From the IMG/VR virus record IMGVR_UViG_3300034120_000269, positions 1 through 21,807 of that record: DNA of 21,807 bases; one strand, written 5' to 3'. This document shows, piece after piece, positions 1-5,680 of the stretch. The notes below the pieces were generated by a model that searched no databases, had not been told where the DNA came from, and saw only the letters and a program-made list of their open reading frames with translations. How positions within the stretch are numbered: the stretch's first letter is position 1; every line of letters begins with the position of its first letter. Source of the stretch: a virus. The translations under genes were made by a program, and so were the position numbers.

Positions 1-2
1 CA

Positions 3-206
3 ATGATAGAAGAATGAGAAAAGCATTTAGATATTCCTTTGTATATTAATTCAACACCGCAAGGTATATTTTCGTTTAACCTTTTAAAAATATTACCAAT
101 ATGGGAAATTAATTATTTAAATCCTGCAACTACACAATTTACAAACACAAACAGAATAGCAAAAGAAGTAACATATTTACAAATCAAATTAGCAGAACAA
201 TTATGA
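3..206 (+). pseudogene. Left-edge ORF fragment interrupted by an in-frame TGA
   Basis: Reading frame 3 is open from base 18 to the TGA at 204-206 and encodes a protein-like stretch (key segments IPLYINSTPQG and TNRIAKEVTYLQIKLAEQL) but has no ATG. The same frame contains a TGA at 15-17 directly preceded by ATG-ATA-GAA-GAA. Read as Trp, it would give a natural-looking EEWEKH junction. Every other gene here uses TGA only as a stop and TGG for Trp, so recoding is unlikely. A point mutation, a sequencing error near the contig edge, or an indel are the simplest explanations; frame 2 is open from the left edge to 49. The end overlaps the next ATG as ATGA, so the 3' end looks like a true gene end. 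I do not recognise the family. Confidence 0.45.
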
Positions 207-559
207 AAGAAAACCCAATACAATTAGAATACCTAAAATCAGTATTACTATCGCAGTTATTACTTGAATCAAATGAAAATTTGTATTTTACAAAGCAATA
301 CAAGCAGCAGATTAAACACAAAATTAACTCTTTAAATAAAGATTTAGAAGAAGTAGTACGTACAGAATATGCAACAATTTATAAAACTGATGCAGAAATG
401 ACAACAAACATTTTAAACGCAATAGAAGATGTAATTTATAAGTTACAAACCTGCACTATAGATGAAATTGTAATGATAAATGCAGTAATTGATAAATACA
501 AAGAGAATAAAGAATGGTTTGCTGAATATGCACAAGCAGAATTTTTAAGAATAGAATAA
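203..559 (+). CDS. Hypothetical 118-aa helical protein
   Basis: I do not recognise this protein. It is rich in Lys, Glu, Asn and Ile and looks almost entirely alpha-helical. There is a probable coiled-coil stretch around residues 25-60 (Lys/Gln-rich, then NSLNKDLEEVV). No signal peptide, membrane segment or Cys motif is visible. The ATG lies inside the stop of the preceding ORF (ATGA overlap), which suggests translational coupling, and a 16-nt AT-rich gap separates it from the methyltransferase downstream. Its place at the head of a string of DNA-metabolism genes suggests an early function, but nothing in the sequence says which. Confidence 0.7.
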   Translation: MKENPIQLEYLKSVLLSQLLLESNENLYFTKQYKQQIKHKINSLNKDLEEVVRTEYATIYKTDAEMTTNILNAIEDVIYKLQTCTIDEIVMINAVIDKYKENKEWFAEYAQAEFLRIE

Positions 560-575
560 TTTTATTTAATTATAT

Positions 576-1139
576 ATGAAATATAAAATAATTTATGCTG
601 ACCCGCCTTGGAGTTATTATAATGATAGTACTGCAAAACAAAATTGCACAACTATAAAAGGGATGAGGAGACCACCATATCCAGTAATGAGTTCAAATGA
701 TATAAAAAATTTACCTGTAAAAAAAATTACTGATGATGATGCTATTCTTTTTATATGGACTACAGATTATCATTTATCAAAATGTATTGATGTTATAAAT
801 TCTTGGGGATTTAATTATAAAACAATAGGTTTTGTTTGGAATAAAAAAAATAAAAAAGGTTTACCTGTTTGTTTTATGGGTGCTTATACAATGAAAAGCG
901 GAACAGAATTATGCCTTCTTGCTACAAAAGGAAAAAATGCTCATAAATTAGTTTTAAAGCATAATGTTAGAGCATTAATTGAAAGTGAAAGAGAACATCA
1001 CTCAAAAAAACCAAATGAAGTAAGGACAAGAATAGTTGAACTTCTTGGAGATTTACCAAGAGTAGAATTATTTGCTCGTGAAAAATTTGAAGGATGGGAT
1101 GTTTGGGGTAATGAAATAAATAATTCATTTTCTTTTTAA
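576..1139 (+). CDS. MT-A70 family DNA N6-adenine methyltransferase
   Basis: This enzyme is expected to transfer a methyl group from S-adenosylmethionine to the N6 of adenine in DNA. The catalytic motif DPPW is at residues 9-12, directly after the first strand (YKIIYA), as is usual in phage MT-A70 enzymes. Other family blocks are visible: ILFIWTT near 57-63, ELCLLATKG at 111-119, HSKKP at 142-146 and ELFAR at 164-168 followed by W-D-V-W-G-N. At 187 aa it is a complete compact family member. The start is the only ATG before DPPW. No partner restriction gene is seen nearby, so it is probably an orphan methylase that protects phage DNA or marks it for regulation. The family call is firm; the target sequence is unknown. 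Confidence 0.92.
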   Translation: MKYKIIYADPPWSYYNDSTAKQNCTTIKGMRRPPYPVMSSNDIKNLPVKKITDDDAILFIWTTDYHLSKCIDVINSWGFNYKTIGFVWNKKNKKGLPVCFMGAYTMKSGTELCLLATKGKNAHKLVLKHNVRALIESEREHHSKKPNEVRTRIVELLGDLPRVELFAREKFEGWDVWGNEINNSFSF

Positions 1140-1399
1140 TGGCAAAAAAACAAGAAGTAAAATACTACCCTGCACATCAAGAACTAAATGATATGCGAAT
1201 TTGCCACCAAAATAATTTAGCTTATGTAATAGTTCCTGCAGGTGGTAATAAGTATTGGATTAGCAAGTACAGTTTAAACGATTTACACAGGCAAATTTAT
1301 TTAGAAGAAAATAACGTGAGAAAAGAATTTAGCCAATACGAAGCAGATAAAAAGATTATGGAACTTTACACACAACACTCAAAACGATTTAAAAAATGA
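1139..1399 (+). CDS. Hypothetical 86-aa basic protein
   Basis: I do not recognise this protein. It starts MAKKQEVKYYP, has a short beta-like core (AYVIVPAGGNKYWISKYSL) and ends in a Lys/Arg-rich helix (HSKRFKK), so it may bind nucleic acid or another phage protein. Its ATG shares one base with the TAA of the methyltransferase gene, and its own stop overlaps the next ATG by 4 nt (ATGA). It is therefore in a tightly packed operon with the adenine methyltransferase and the DUF3310 gene. There are no Cys motifs or membrane segments. Confidence 0.65.
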   Translation: MAKKQEVKYYPAHQELNDMRICHQNNLAYVIVPAGGNKYWISKYSLNDLHRQIYLEENNVRKEFSQYEADKKIMELYTQHSKRFKK

Positions 1400-1617
1400 C
1401 ACCAAACCACTACGACAATAACAAAAGCTACGATGTAATAGATTTTGTAAAAGATTATGATTTGAACTTTAACGAAGGCAATGTAATTAAATATGTAGCA
1501 CGTGCAAGAAAGAAAGACAATCACATAAAAGATTTAGAAAAAGCAATAGATTATTTAGAAAGAGAATTAACACACGTAAGAAAAGAACAAGCAAAATGGA
1601 TAGAACTGAACAAATAG
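1396..1617 (+). CDS. DUF3310 family protein
   Basis: The 73 aa match the pattern I know for DUF3310 (SaV-type phage proteins, sometimes called nucleotide kinase): an N-terminal PNHYDNNKSYDVIDF, then GNVIKYVARARKKDNHIKDLEKAIDYLERE. The Y-DVIDF and GN-IKY--RA-KK-----DL-KA--YL signatures are both complete. The family is common in phage early regions next to nucleotide-metabolism and DNA-modification genes. Its biochemical role is not settled, and I assign none. The ATG overlaps the previous stop (ATGA). The last 22 nt overlap the next small gene in another frame. Confidence 0.85.
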   Translation: MTPNHYDNNKSYDVIDFVKDYDLNFNEGNVIKYVARARKKDNHIKDLEKAIDYLERELTHVRKEQAKWIELNK

Positions 1618-1763
1618 AATTTGAAACATTAGAATTAGAATTTAGATTAACGCAGCTACTCAAGAAACGAGAACAACTATATTTGAAAGGTAGCAATGAT
1701 GAAAAGCTAAATGATAAAATTAGAGCAATACAACACGAATTAAGAAATAAGGGTAGCAATTAG
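1596..1763 (+). CDS. Small 55-aa coiled-coil protein
   Basis: A 55-codon ORF starts at ATG 1596, inside the end of the DUF3310 gene, and stops with TAG at 1761-1763. The product is a single charged helix (MDRTEQIEFETLELEFRLTQ, then KKREQLYLKG) with heptad-like Leu spacing, probably a coiled coil. The stop codon lies in the loop and 3' arm of the terminator that ends this operon, a compact arrangement that fits a genuine last gene. No function can be assigned. Confidence 0.6.
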   Translation: MDRTEQIEFETLELEFRLTQLLKKREQLYLKGSNDEKLNDKIRAIQHELRNKGSN

Positions 1764-1771
1764 CTACCTTT
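1749..1771 (+). terminator. Intrinsic terminator overlapping the stop of the 55-aa gene
   Basis: The arms AAGGGTAGC (1749-1757) and GCTACCTTT (1763-1771) form a 9-bp stem with one G-U pair (1751 with 1769) and a 5-nt loop AATTA. A short, T-rich but interrupted tract follows (TGTTCATT). It ends the first operon and precedes a 140-nt non-coding region. The core stem GGGTRGC/GYTACC recurs at 7869 and 18618. Confidence 0.75.
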
Positions 1772-1824
1772 GTTCATTAAAATAGTTTGTTCACGTAAAC
1801 GTAAACACAAAATAAAAGTGAACA
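1769..1824. promoter_or_regulatory. Candidate operator: repeated TGTTCA half-sites
   Basis: The non-coding region holds TTTGTTCA twice in direct orientation (1769-1776 and 1786-1793). An inverted copy follows: TGTTCAC at 1788-1794 pairs with GTGAACA at 1818-1824, 23 nt apart. Between them ACGTAAACGTAAAC (1793-1806) is a short direct repeat. The cluster lies just upstream of the promoter candidate, which suggests a binding site for a repressor or activator. No regulator gene is visible in the window, so this is inference from sequence symmetry. Confidence 0.35.
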
Positions 1825-1829
1825 GTAAG

Positions 1830-1880
1830 TGTTAAAGTTTTACTAAAATGTATTTTGTATTAATAACTTGTTTATATTTG
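1830..1880 (+). promoter_or_regulatory. Promoter candidate with Bacteroidota -7 box (TATATTTG)
   Basis: TATATTTG at 1873-1880 fits the Bacteroidota -7 consensus TAnnTTTG. A TTTTG at 1853-1857 could serve as the -33 element, although the spacing is short (15 nt). Upstream is the 20-nt block 1830-1849, which matches a block at 7311-7330 upstream of the other TAnnTTTG site (18 of 20 positions). The site lies after the terminator and 25 nt before the ATG at 1905, so it would drive the second early operon (1905 to about 5626). Confidence 0.55.
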
Positions 1881-1904
1881 CTTATAATTTAAAAACAAAG
1901 ACAA

Positions 1905-2021
1905 ATGGCATACTCAAAAAATCCTTTACCAAAACGAGAAACTATATTTGAAATACAATATAGATTAAAACAAGAAGCAAAAGAATTACTAAACAAACTA
2001 AAAGAACAAAAAAATGACTAA
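1905..2021 (+). CDS. Small 38-aa basic helical protein
   Basis: ATG 1905 opens a 38-codon frame ending TAA at 2019-2021. It is the first gene after the promoter candidate and overlaps the next ATG by 8 nt. The product begins MAYSKNPLPKRETIFEIQYR and continues as a Lys/Leu/Glu helix (QEAKELLNKLKEQKND). The Asn-Pro-Leu-Pro-Lys segment followed by a charged helix is all that can be seen. No family is recognised. Confidence 0.55.
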   Translation: MAYSKNPLPKRETIFEIQYRLKQEAKELLNKLKEQKND

Positions 2022-2223
2022 GACAGAAATTTTACAAGAACTACAACTACTAACTGATTTAGCAAGTACAATGAATGATTCATTTACTTATAACAAGCTA
2101 ACTAAAGTTATAACTTCTTTAGAATCTTTATGGCAAACAGAATATGCCTACTTTGAAGAAATTAAACAAGTATTAAACTACGATGAAACAATGGACAATT
2201 TAAACCAATTAAACATTAGATAA
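2014..2223 (+). CDS. Hypothetical 69-aa acidic helical protein
   Basis: I do not recognise this protein. It looks like three short amphipathic helices (MTKTEILQELQLLTDLAST; NKLTKVITSLESLWQ; EEIKQVLNYDETMDNLNQL). There are no Cys residues and no membrane segment. It overlaps the preceding small gene by 8 nt and ends one base before the ATG of the nuclease gene, so it is probably cotranscribed and perhaps translationally coupled with it. A small partner or regulator of the nuclease is possible, but only from context. Confidence 0.65.
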   Translation: MTKTEILQELQLLTDLASTMNDSFTYNKLTKVITSLESLWQTEYAYFEEIKQVLNYDETMDNLNQLNIR

Positions 2224-2224
2224 A

Positions 2225-2992
2225 ATGATTACAACTTTAGACAACAAGATTTGGGACAAAAAAGAAATTTTAGATAATATGTACAGTGATGACTTTTACT
2301 ATGGTTATTTAGGAAAACAAGCATTATCATCATCTACATTGAAAATGGTGCTTAAATCGCCTAAAACATATAAATACGTAACAAAGTATGGTCAAGCAGA
2401 AACGCAACCGTTACGTGATGGTAAACTATTCCATACATTGATATTAGAACCCGAAAAGATAGATACGTTTGTAATTGTAGATGCAGCAACAAAAGCAGCA
2501 AAAGCATACAAAGAAGCAAAGGCAGAAGGTAAAGAAGTTTACACATCTTCAGAAATGCGTGATGCAGAACGTTTAGCTGATGCAATTTTAAAGAATGATG
2601 AAGCAGTACACTATATGAGTAAAGCAGGATTTGAAGTACCTGAAATAGCAATGATAGACGGATTACCATTTAGAGCAAAAGCAGATATATTACGTGAAAA
2701 TATGATAGTAGATTTAAAAACTACTACCGGATTAAATGAATTTCGTTATTCAGCAGATAAATATAGCTACGATTTGCAGGCTTATTTATACCGTGAAATG
2801 TTTGGTGTAGATGAATTTGTTTTTGTGTGTATTGACAAAGGTAGTTTAGATATTGGTATCTTTGAATGTTCAGATGAATTTTACCAAAGAGGAAAAGAAA
2901 AATTAGAGCAGGGAATTAGTAACTATAAATATTTCTTTGGTCAAGATAGTGATGTAGATTTGAATCAGTATGTATTACGTGGAATTTTATAA
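2225..2992 (+). CDS. PD-(D/E)XK nuclease-like protein (DUF3799, RecE/exonuclease VIII type)
   Basis: This 255-aa protein has the layout of the RecB-like PD-(D/E)XK nucleases known as DUF3799 or exonuclease VIII-like. SSSTLKMVLKSPKTY lies at 35-49 and RDGKLFHTLIL at 64-74, with the conserved His at 70. E140 follows in EVPEIAM, D154 in AKADIL, and the catalytic IVDLKTT at 161-167 (D163, K165). The YDLQAYLY block is at 182-189 (Q185, Y188). It would degrade one DNA strand 5' to 3' to feed a single-strand annealing protein in phage recombination. No Bet, RecT or Erf partner is visible in this window. The C-terminal 50 residues are family-typical. The ATG follows the previous stop by one base. Confidence 0.85.
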   Translation: MITTLDNKIWDKKEILDNMYSDDFYYGYLGKQALSSSTLKMVLKSPKTYKYVTKYGQAETQPLRDGKLFHTLILEPEKIDTFVIVDAATKAAKAYKEAKAEGKEVYTSSEMRDAERLADAILKNDEAVHYMSKAGFEVPEIAMIDGLPFRAKADILRENMIVDLKTTTGLNEFRYSADKYSYDLQAYLYREMFGVDEFVFVCIDKGSLDIGIFECSDEFYQRGKEKLEQGISNYKYFFGQDSDVDLNQYVLRGIL

Positions 2993-3002
2993 GTAATAAA
3001 TT

Positions 3003-3668
3003 ATGAAAATATTAAATCTATATGCTTGTTTAGGTGGTAACAGATATAAGTGGGATGAAGTAGCACAAGAGGCAGGTATTAAAATTGAAGTGACTGCTAT
3101 TGAATTAGATGAAGAAGCTGCAAGATTATATCAAGAAAGATTCCCGAATGATAAAGTAATAGTTACAGATGCACATCAGTATTTATTAGATAACTTTAAA
3201 GAGTTTAATTTTATTTGGAGTTCTCCACCTTGCCCAAGCCATAGTAAAGTAAGAGTGAGCCAAAAAAATAGAGAAAATTTTAATTTTTTATATCCTGATT
3301 TAAAATTATATGAAGAAATAATTTTTTTAGATAATTTTTTTAATGGAAAATATGTAGTTGAAAACGTTACACCATATTATGAACCATTAATTCCTGCACA
3401 AAAAAGAGGTAGACATTTGTATTGGACAAATTTTAATTTGCCAATAGATTTAAAAGAAAGAAAATTAAATGGAAGTTTATGTTTAATGGAAAATGAAATA
3501 AATGTGCTTTCTGAATTTCACGATTATGATTTTAGAAAATATAAAGGAAATCAAAGATTAGATAAAATGGCTCGAAATTTAGTTGACTATGAAGCAGGAA
3601 GAACTATTTTTGAAATAGCATTAGGAATAGTAAACAAAAAACAAACTAACCAAATAGAATTATTTTAA
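3003..3668 (+). CDS. DNA C5-cytosine methyltransferase, compact
   Basis: This is expected to methylate cytosine C5 in DNA using S-adenosylmethionine. A variant motif I is at the N-terminus (NLYACLGG, 5-12; canonical FAGxGG). Acidic ribose-binding E34 lies in AIELD. Motif IV is SSPPCPSHS at 73-81 with the catalytic Cys at 77. Motif VI is ENV at 120-122, a motif VIII-like QKRGR is at 133-137, and a motif X-like RNLVDYEAGR is at 191-200. At 221 aa it is much shorter than cellular enzymes, and the region between motifs VIII and X, where target recognition normally sits, is only about 50 residues. No restriction partner is nearby, so it is probably an orphan anti-restriction methylase. C5 chemistry follows from the PC and ENV motifs; the target is unknown. 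Confidence 0.85.
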   Translation: MKILNLYACLGGNRYKWDEVAQEAGIKIEVTAIELDEEAARLYQERFPNDKVIVTDAHQYLLDNFKEFNFIWSSPPCPSHSKVRVSQKNRENFNFLYPDLKLYEEIIFLDNFFNGKYVVENVTPYYEPLIPAQKRGRHLYWTNFNLPIDLKERKLNGSLCLMENEINVLSEFHDYDFRKYKGNQRLDKMARNLVDYEAGRTIFEIALGIVNKKQTNQIELF

Positions 3669-3678
3669 ATAAACAATT

Positions 3679-3975
3679 ATGACAATAGAAATTTTTAATC
3701 AAATTAGAGTTTGGGCATTTAACAAAGGAATCTATAATAATTCAGATTCAAGAACACAGTTTTTAAAACTACAAGAAGAAGCAGGCGAATTAGCAAAAGC
3801 ATTACTACACAACGATAGGGATGAAATAATAGATGCTATAGGTGATTGCATTGTAGTATTAACTAACATTGCACATTTAGAAGGTTTAATACTTGAAGAC
3901 TGTATTGCTTCTGCTTACGATGTTATTTCTAAACGCACAGGCAAAATGGAAAACGGAACATTTAAAAAAGATTAA
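3679..3975 (+). CDS. MazG-like nucleoside triphosphate pyrophosphohydrolase
   Basis: The protein is 98 aa, the length of a single MazG-type all-alpha NTP-PPase domain. The metal-binding motifs are present: QEEAGELAK at 32-40 (E33, E34, E37) and EIIDAIGD at 49-56 (E49, D52, D56). The C-terminal ISKRTGKMENGTF is also typical of phage MazG-like proteins. It should hydrolyse NTPs or dNTPs to monophosphates plus pyrophosphate. In phages this is usually taken to adjust nucleotide pools or alarmones during infection. The gene lies between the C5 methylase and a tiny helical gene with a 1-nt overlap. The family call is firm; the substrate is not known. Confidence 0.88.
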   Translation: MTIEIFNQIRVWAFNKGIYNNSDSRTQFLKLQEEAGELAKALLHNDRDEIIDAIGDCIVVLTNIAHLEGLILEDCIASAYDVISKRTGKMENGTFKKD

Positions 3976-4196
3976 TGAAAGAAATTACTGCTGAACATTA
4001 CAACCTTGCATTATACGAATACGAACAAGGAATGAGTTTAGAAGAACTACGTGAGGTTATAAAACACTACGAAGATTTAGAACTATTTGAAGTTTGTCAG
4101 GGTGTACATTTAGCAGTAGAAGTAATTAGATTTCACATCTTATTTGATGAAGCAAAAAAGCAAGAAATAAAAACAAAGAAATTAAAATGGAAATAA
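3975..4196 (+). CDS. Hypothetical 73-aa helical protein
   Basis: I do not recognise this protein. It is acidic at the N-terminus (MKEITAEHYNLALYEYEQGM, then SLEELREVIKHYEDLELFEV) and basic at the C-terminus (KKQEIKTKKLKWK), and helical throughout. The N-terminal half resembles a short helical-repeat hairpin, but this is a weak impression. The ATG shares a base with the MazG stop, and the 3' end overlaps the DnaA-like gene by 10 nt, so it is an internal operon gene that is probably translationally coupled. Confidence 0.65.
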   Translation: MKEITAEHYNLALYEYEQGMSLEELREVIKHYEDLELFEVCQGVHLAVEVIRFHILFDEAKKQEIKTKKLKWK

Positions 4197-4699
4197 ACAA
4201 TAAAATAAAAGAATTAGTATTACAACAAACTAACATAAATGTAGATGATACTACACGTACACGTGAGCAAGTAGAAGCACGTAGTTTATATTACACACTA
4301 ATAAAAGAAATAACACCTAAAACAACTTTAAAGCAAATAGGTAAATCAGTAAATAAGAATCACGCTACAGTTATACACGGATTGAATCAATGGGATATGC
4401 TTGTAAGATACAACCCAACACTAAACAAGTACAAGGAACGCATTTTAAAGATGTTTGACAAAGAAATAGATTTAACTGATATAGATTTACTACGCAAACA
4501 AATTAACCGCTTACAAGGTGAATTAATAGATTTACAAATAGAGAATGAAAAACTAAGAAAAGAATTATTAAACGATGCTGAACCAACAATAAAAGAAATA
4601 AAAGAATTATTAGCTAAATTTGCAGGCACAGAACATCACGAATTATTTTTGTTTAGATTAAATCAATTAGTAGATATAAATAGCAAAAGAAAGATATGA
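4187..4699 (+). CDS. DnaA domain IV-like DNA-binding protein with coiled coil
   Basis: Residues about 27-90 resemble the C-terminal DNA-binding domain (domain IV) of bacterial DnaA. EQVEARSLYYTLIKEIT corresponds to the helix where DnaA has a -----AR-IA-YL-RE-T pattern. TTLKQIGKSVNKNHATVIHG corresponds to the DnaA signature helix-turn-helix (IG--F--RDHTTVIHA), with the HxTVIH core kept at 59-64. There is no AAA+ ATPase domain (no Walker A or B). A predicted coiled coil (about 100-130, QINRLQGELIDLQIENEKL) and a short helical C-terminus follow. It could bind DnaA-box-like sites in phage or host DNA to initiate or block replication, and the coiled coil suggests dimers. Domain recognition comes from motif memory; function is inference. 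Phages of Bacteroidota often carry such proteins. Confidence 0.72.
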   Translation: MEINNKIKELVLQQTNINVDDTTRTREQVEARSLYYTLIKEITPKTTLKQIGKSVNKNHATVIHGLNQWDMLVRYNPTLNKYKERILKMFDKEIDLTDIDLLRKQINRLQGELIDLQIENEKLRKELLNDAEPTIKEIKELLAKFAGTEHHELFLFRLNQLVDINSKRKI

Positions 4700-4899
4700 G
4701 TACACCAAAAGAAAGAGCGCAGATATTAATGCGACTAAAAGCAGGATACAAACCAATACATAAATACAATAATGGTTTAGGTGCTACACTATGTAATAAA
4801 TGCAGCATAATAATAACAACAGGATTACAAGATGAAATAATGTGTGAAAGTTGTATAAAAGAAATAGAAGTTAAACTAATAGATGAAGATAAAGAATGA
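4696..4899 (+). CDS. Small zinc-ribbon-like protein (CxxC...CxxC)
   Basis: This 67-aa protein has four cysteines as two CxxC pairs: C33-N-K-C36 and C50-E-S-C53, 13 residues apart. The spacing fits a zinc ribbon or zinc finger. The N-terminus (TPKERAQILMRLKAGY) is a basic helix and the C-terminus is acidic. Such proteins can be transcription or replication accessory factors, but no specific role can be read from the sequence. It overlaps both neighbours by 4 nt (ATGA), so it is part of the coupled early operon downstream of the DnaA-like gene. Confidence 0.7.
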   Translation: MSTPKERAQILMRLKAGYKPIHKYNNGLGATLCNKCSIIITTGLQDEIMCESCIKEIEVKLIDEDKE

Positions 4900-5150
4900 C
4901 ACCAAAAGAAAAAGCAATTGAATTATTAGGTAAATTTAATTTTACTCACAATAAAGTTACAGGAAAATTTTTATTTCATCAAACTTTAAATGAAAGTAAA
5001 AGATGTGCATTAATTGTAGTAGAAGAATTATTATCTGAAACAGAAGAAATAGATGGAATGCGAATTATAAATAACCCGTATTGGTTAGAAGTAAAAAATG
5101 AAATATGTGATTTTGGAAAAGAATTAAAACTAAAAGATATACAAATATGA
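4896..5150 (+). CDS. Hypothetical 84-aa protein
   Basis: I do not recognise a named family. The N-terminus MTPKEKAIELLGKFN, followed by KRCALIVVEELLSETEEIDG and PYWLEVKNEI, is an arrangement I have seen repeatedly in small flavobacterial phage proteins of unknown function. The CALIVVEELL helix and the NPYWLEVK tail are the most distinctive parts. It overlaps both neighbouring genes by 4 nt (ATGA). There are no membrane segments. It is probably an early-phase accessory protein. Confidence 0.65.
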   Translation: MTPKEKAIELLGKFNFTHNKVTGKFLFHQTLNESKRCALIVVEELLSETEEIDGMRIINNPYWLEVKNEICDFGKELKLKDIQI

Positions 5151-5386
5151 AAAACAAAACAGTAGAATACTTAGTTGATAAAATAGTGCAATTAAGAATA
5201 AATGAGTTTAAGTTAGAAGATAAAAACAGAAAACTTGAAAATGAAAAAAAAGCAAGTGATAATATAATTCTAAACTACAAACAAGAAATAGCTAATTTAA
5301 GGGTAGCACTATCTACTTTACAAAAGCAAGAAACGAATACAAATGAACAACCTGAAGTTATAATTACTGATAGAGATGACAAATAA
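5147..5386 (+). CDS. Hypothetical 79-aa coiled-coil protein
   Basis: Residues about 5-65 form one long charged helix with heptad-like Leu/Ile spacing (VDKIVQLRINEFKLEDKNRK, then IILNYKQEIANLRVALSTLQ), probably a coiled coil. The C-terminal 14 residues (TNEQPEVIITDRDD) look disordered. It resembles generic phage coiled-coil proteins and no function can be assigned. Its ATG overlaps the previous stop by 4 nt, and its end overlaps the next small gene by 11 nt. Confidence 0.65.
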   Translation: MKNKTVEYLVDKIVQLRINEFKLEDKNRKLENEKKASDNIILNYKQEIANLRVALSTLQKQETNTNEQPEVIITDRDDK

Positions 5387-5516
5387 AGAAAGAGCAGAAC
5401 TACTACATAAGAAATACACTAAAGACTATTTACGATTTGTAGTAAGTGGATATGTTAAACAAGGTTATCCTGAATGGGTAGAAATAGGAAAAGAACTTAA
5501 ACAACTTTACAAATGA
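5376..5516 (+). CDS. Hypothetical 46-aa basic protein
   Basis: ATG 5376 lies in the end of the coiled-coil gene and the frame ends TGA at 5514-5516, again in an ATGA overlap. The product MTNKERAELLHKKYTKDYLR continues with VSGYVKQGYPEWVEIGKELK. It is basic and helical with a central Gly/Pro/Trp turn, and has no recognised motif. Support comes from coding-like composition and the same overlap style as its neighbours. Confidence 0.55.
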   Translation: MTNKERAELLHKKYTKDYLRFVVSGYVKQGYPEWVEIGKELKQLYK

Positions 5517-5626
5517 AACTAACAGAACAAGACAGAAAAGAAATTAGATTTTTAGCTAAAACTGCATTTAAAGTTTATGTAGGTTTATTATTAACTTTAG
5601 CCATTATGTTTATTATATTTGATTAA
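5513..5626 (+). CDS. Small single-pass membrane protein (37 aa)
   Basis: ATG 5513 (ATGA overlap) to TAA 5624-5626. The first 20 residues are charged (KLTEQDRKEIRFLAK), followed by a clear hydrophobic segment at about 21-36 (VYVGLLLTLAIMFIIF) and a terminal Asp. It should insert once in the inner membrane with the charged N-terminus inside. It is the last gene before terminase. Size and position would allow a role in lysis (holin-like) or superinfection control. One membrane pass in 37 aa is too little to decide, and no lysin gene is seen in the window. Confidence 0.55.
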   Translation: MKLTEQDRKEIRFLAKTAFKVYVGLLLTLAIMFIIFD

Positions 5627-5629
5627 TAA

Positions 5630-5680
5630 ACAAAAAGAAGAATAGATTATTTTTATTTCATTAATAATTACTTATTTGAT
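5630..5680 (+). promoter_or_regulatory. Leader before terminase, weak match to the late-leader motif
   Basis: The 54-nt gap before the small terminase gene contains ACAA (5630-5633), then 13 nt, then TTATT (5647-5651). This is the same core spacing as in the stronger leaders at 7920, 15260, 16028 and 18646, but the distance to the ATG is longer and the flanks do not match. No TAnnTTTG box is present. Confidence 0.25.

Noticed and set aside
3-17. Genome-wide reading of TGA as Trp (alternative genetic code)
   Set aside because: TGA serves as the stop in many ATGA overlaps, TGG is used for Trp throughout, and read-through would add unlikely tails to several genes.
1487-1759. Reverse-strand ORF with a hydrophobic Leu/Ser-rich product
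   Set aside because: It is a shadow of Lys/Glu-rich forward genes; antisense of AAA/GAA/TTA gives Phe, Phe/Ser and Leu. No leader or promoter.
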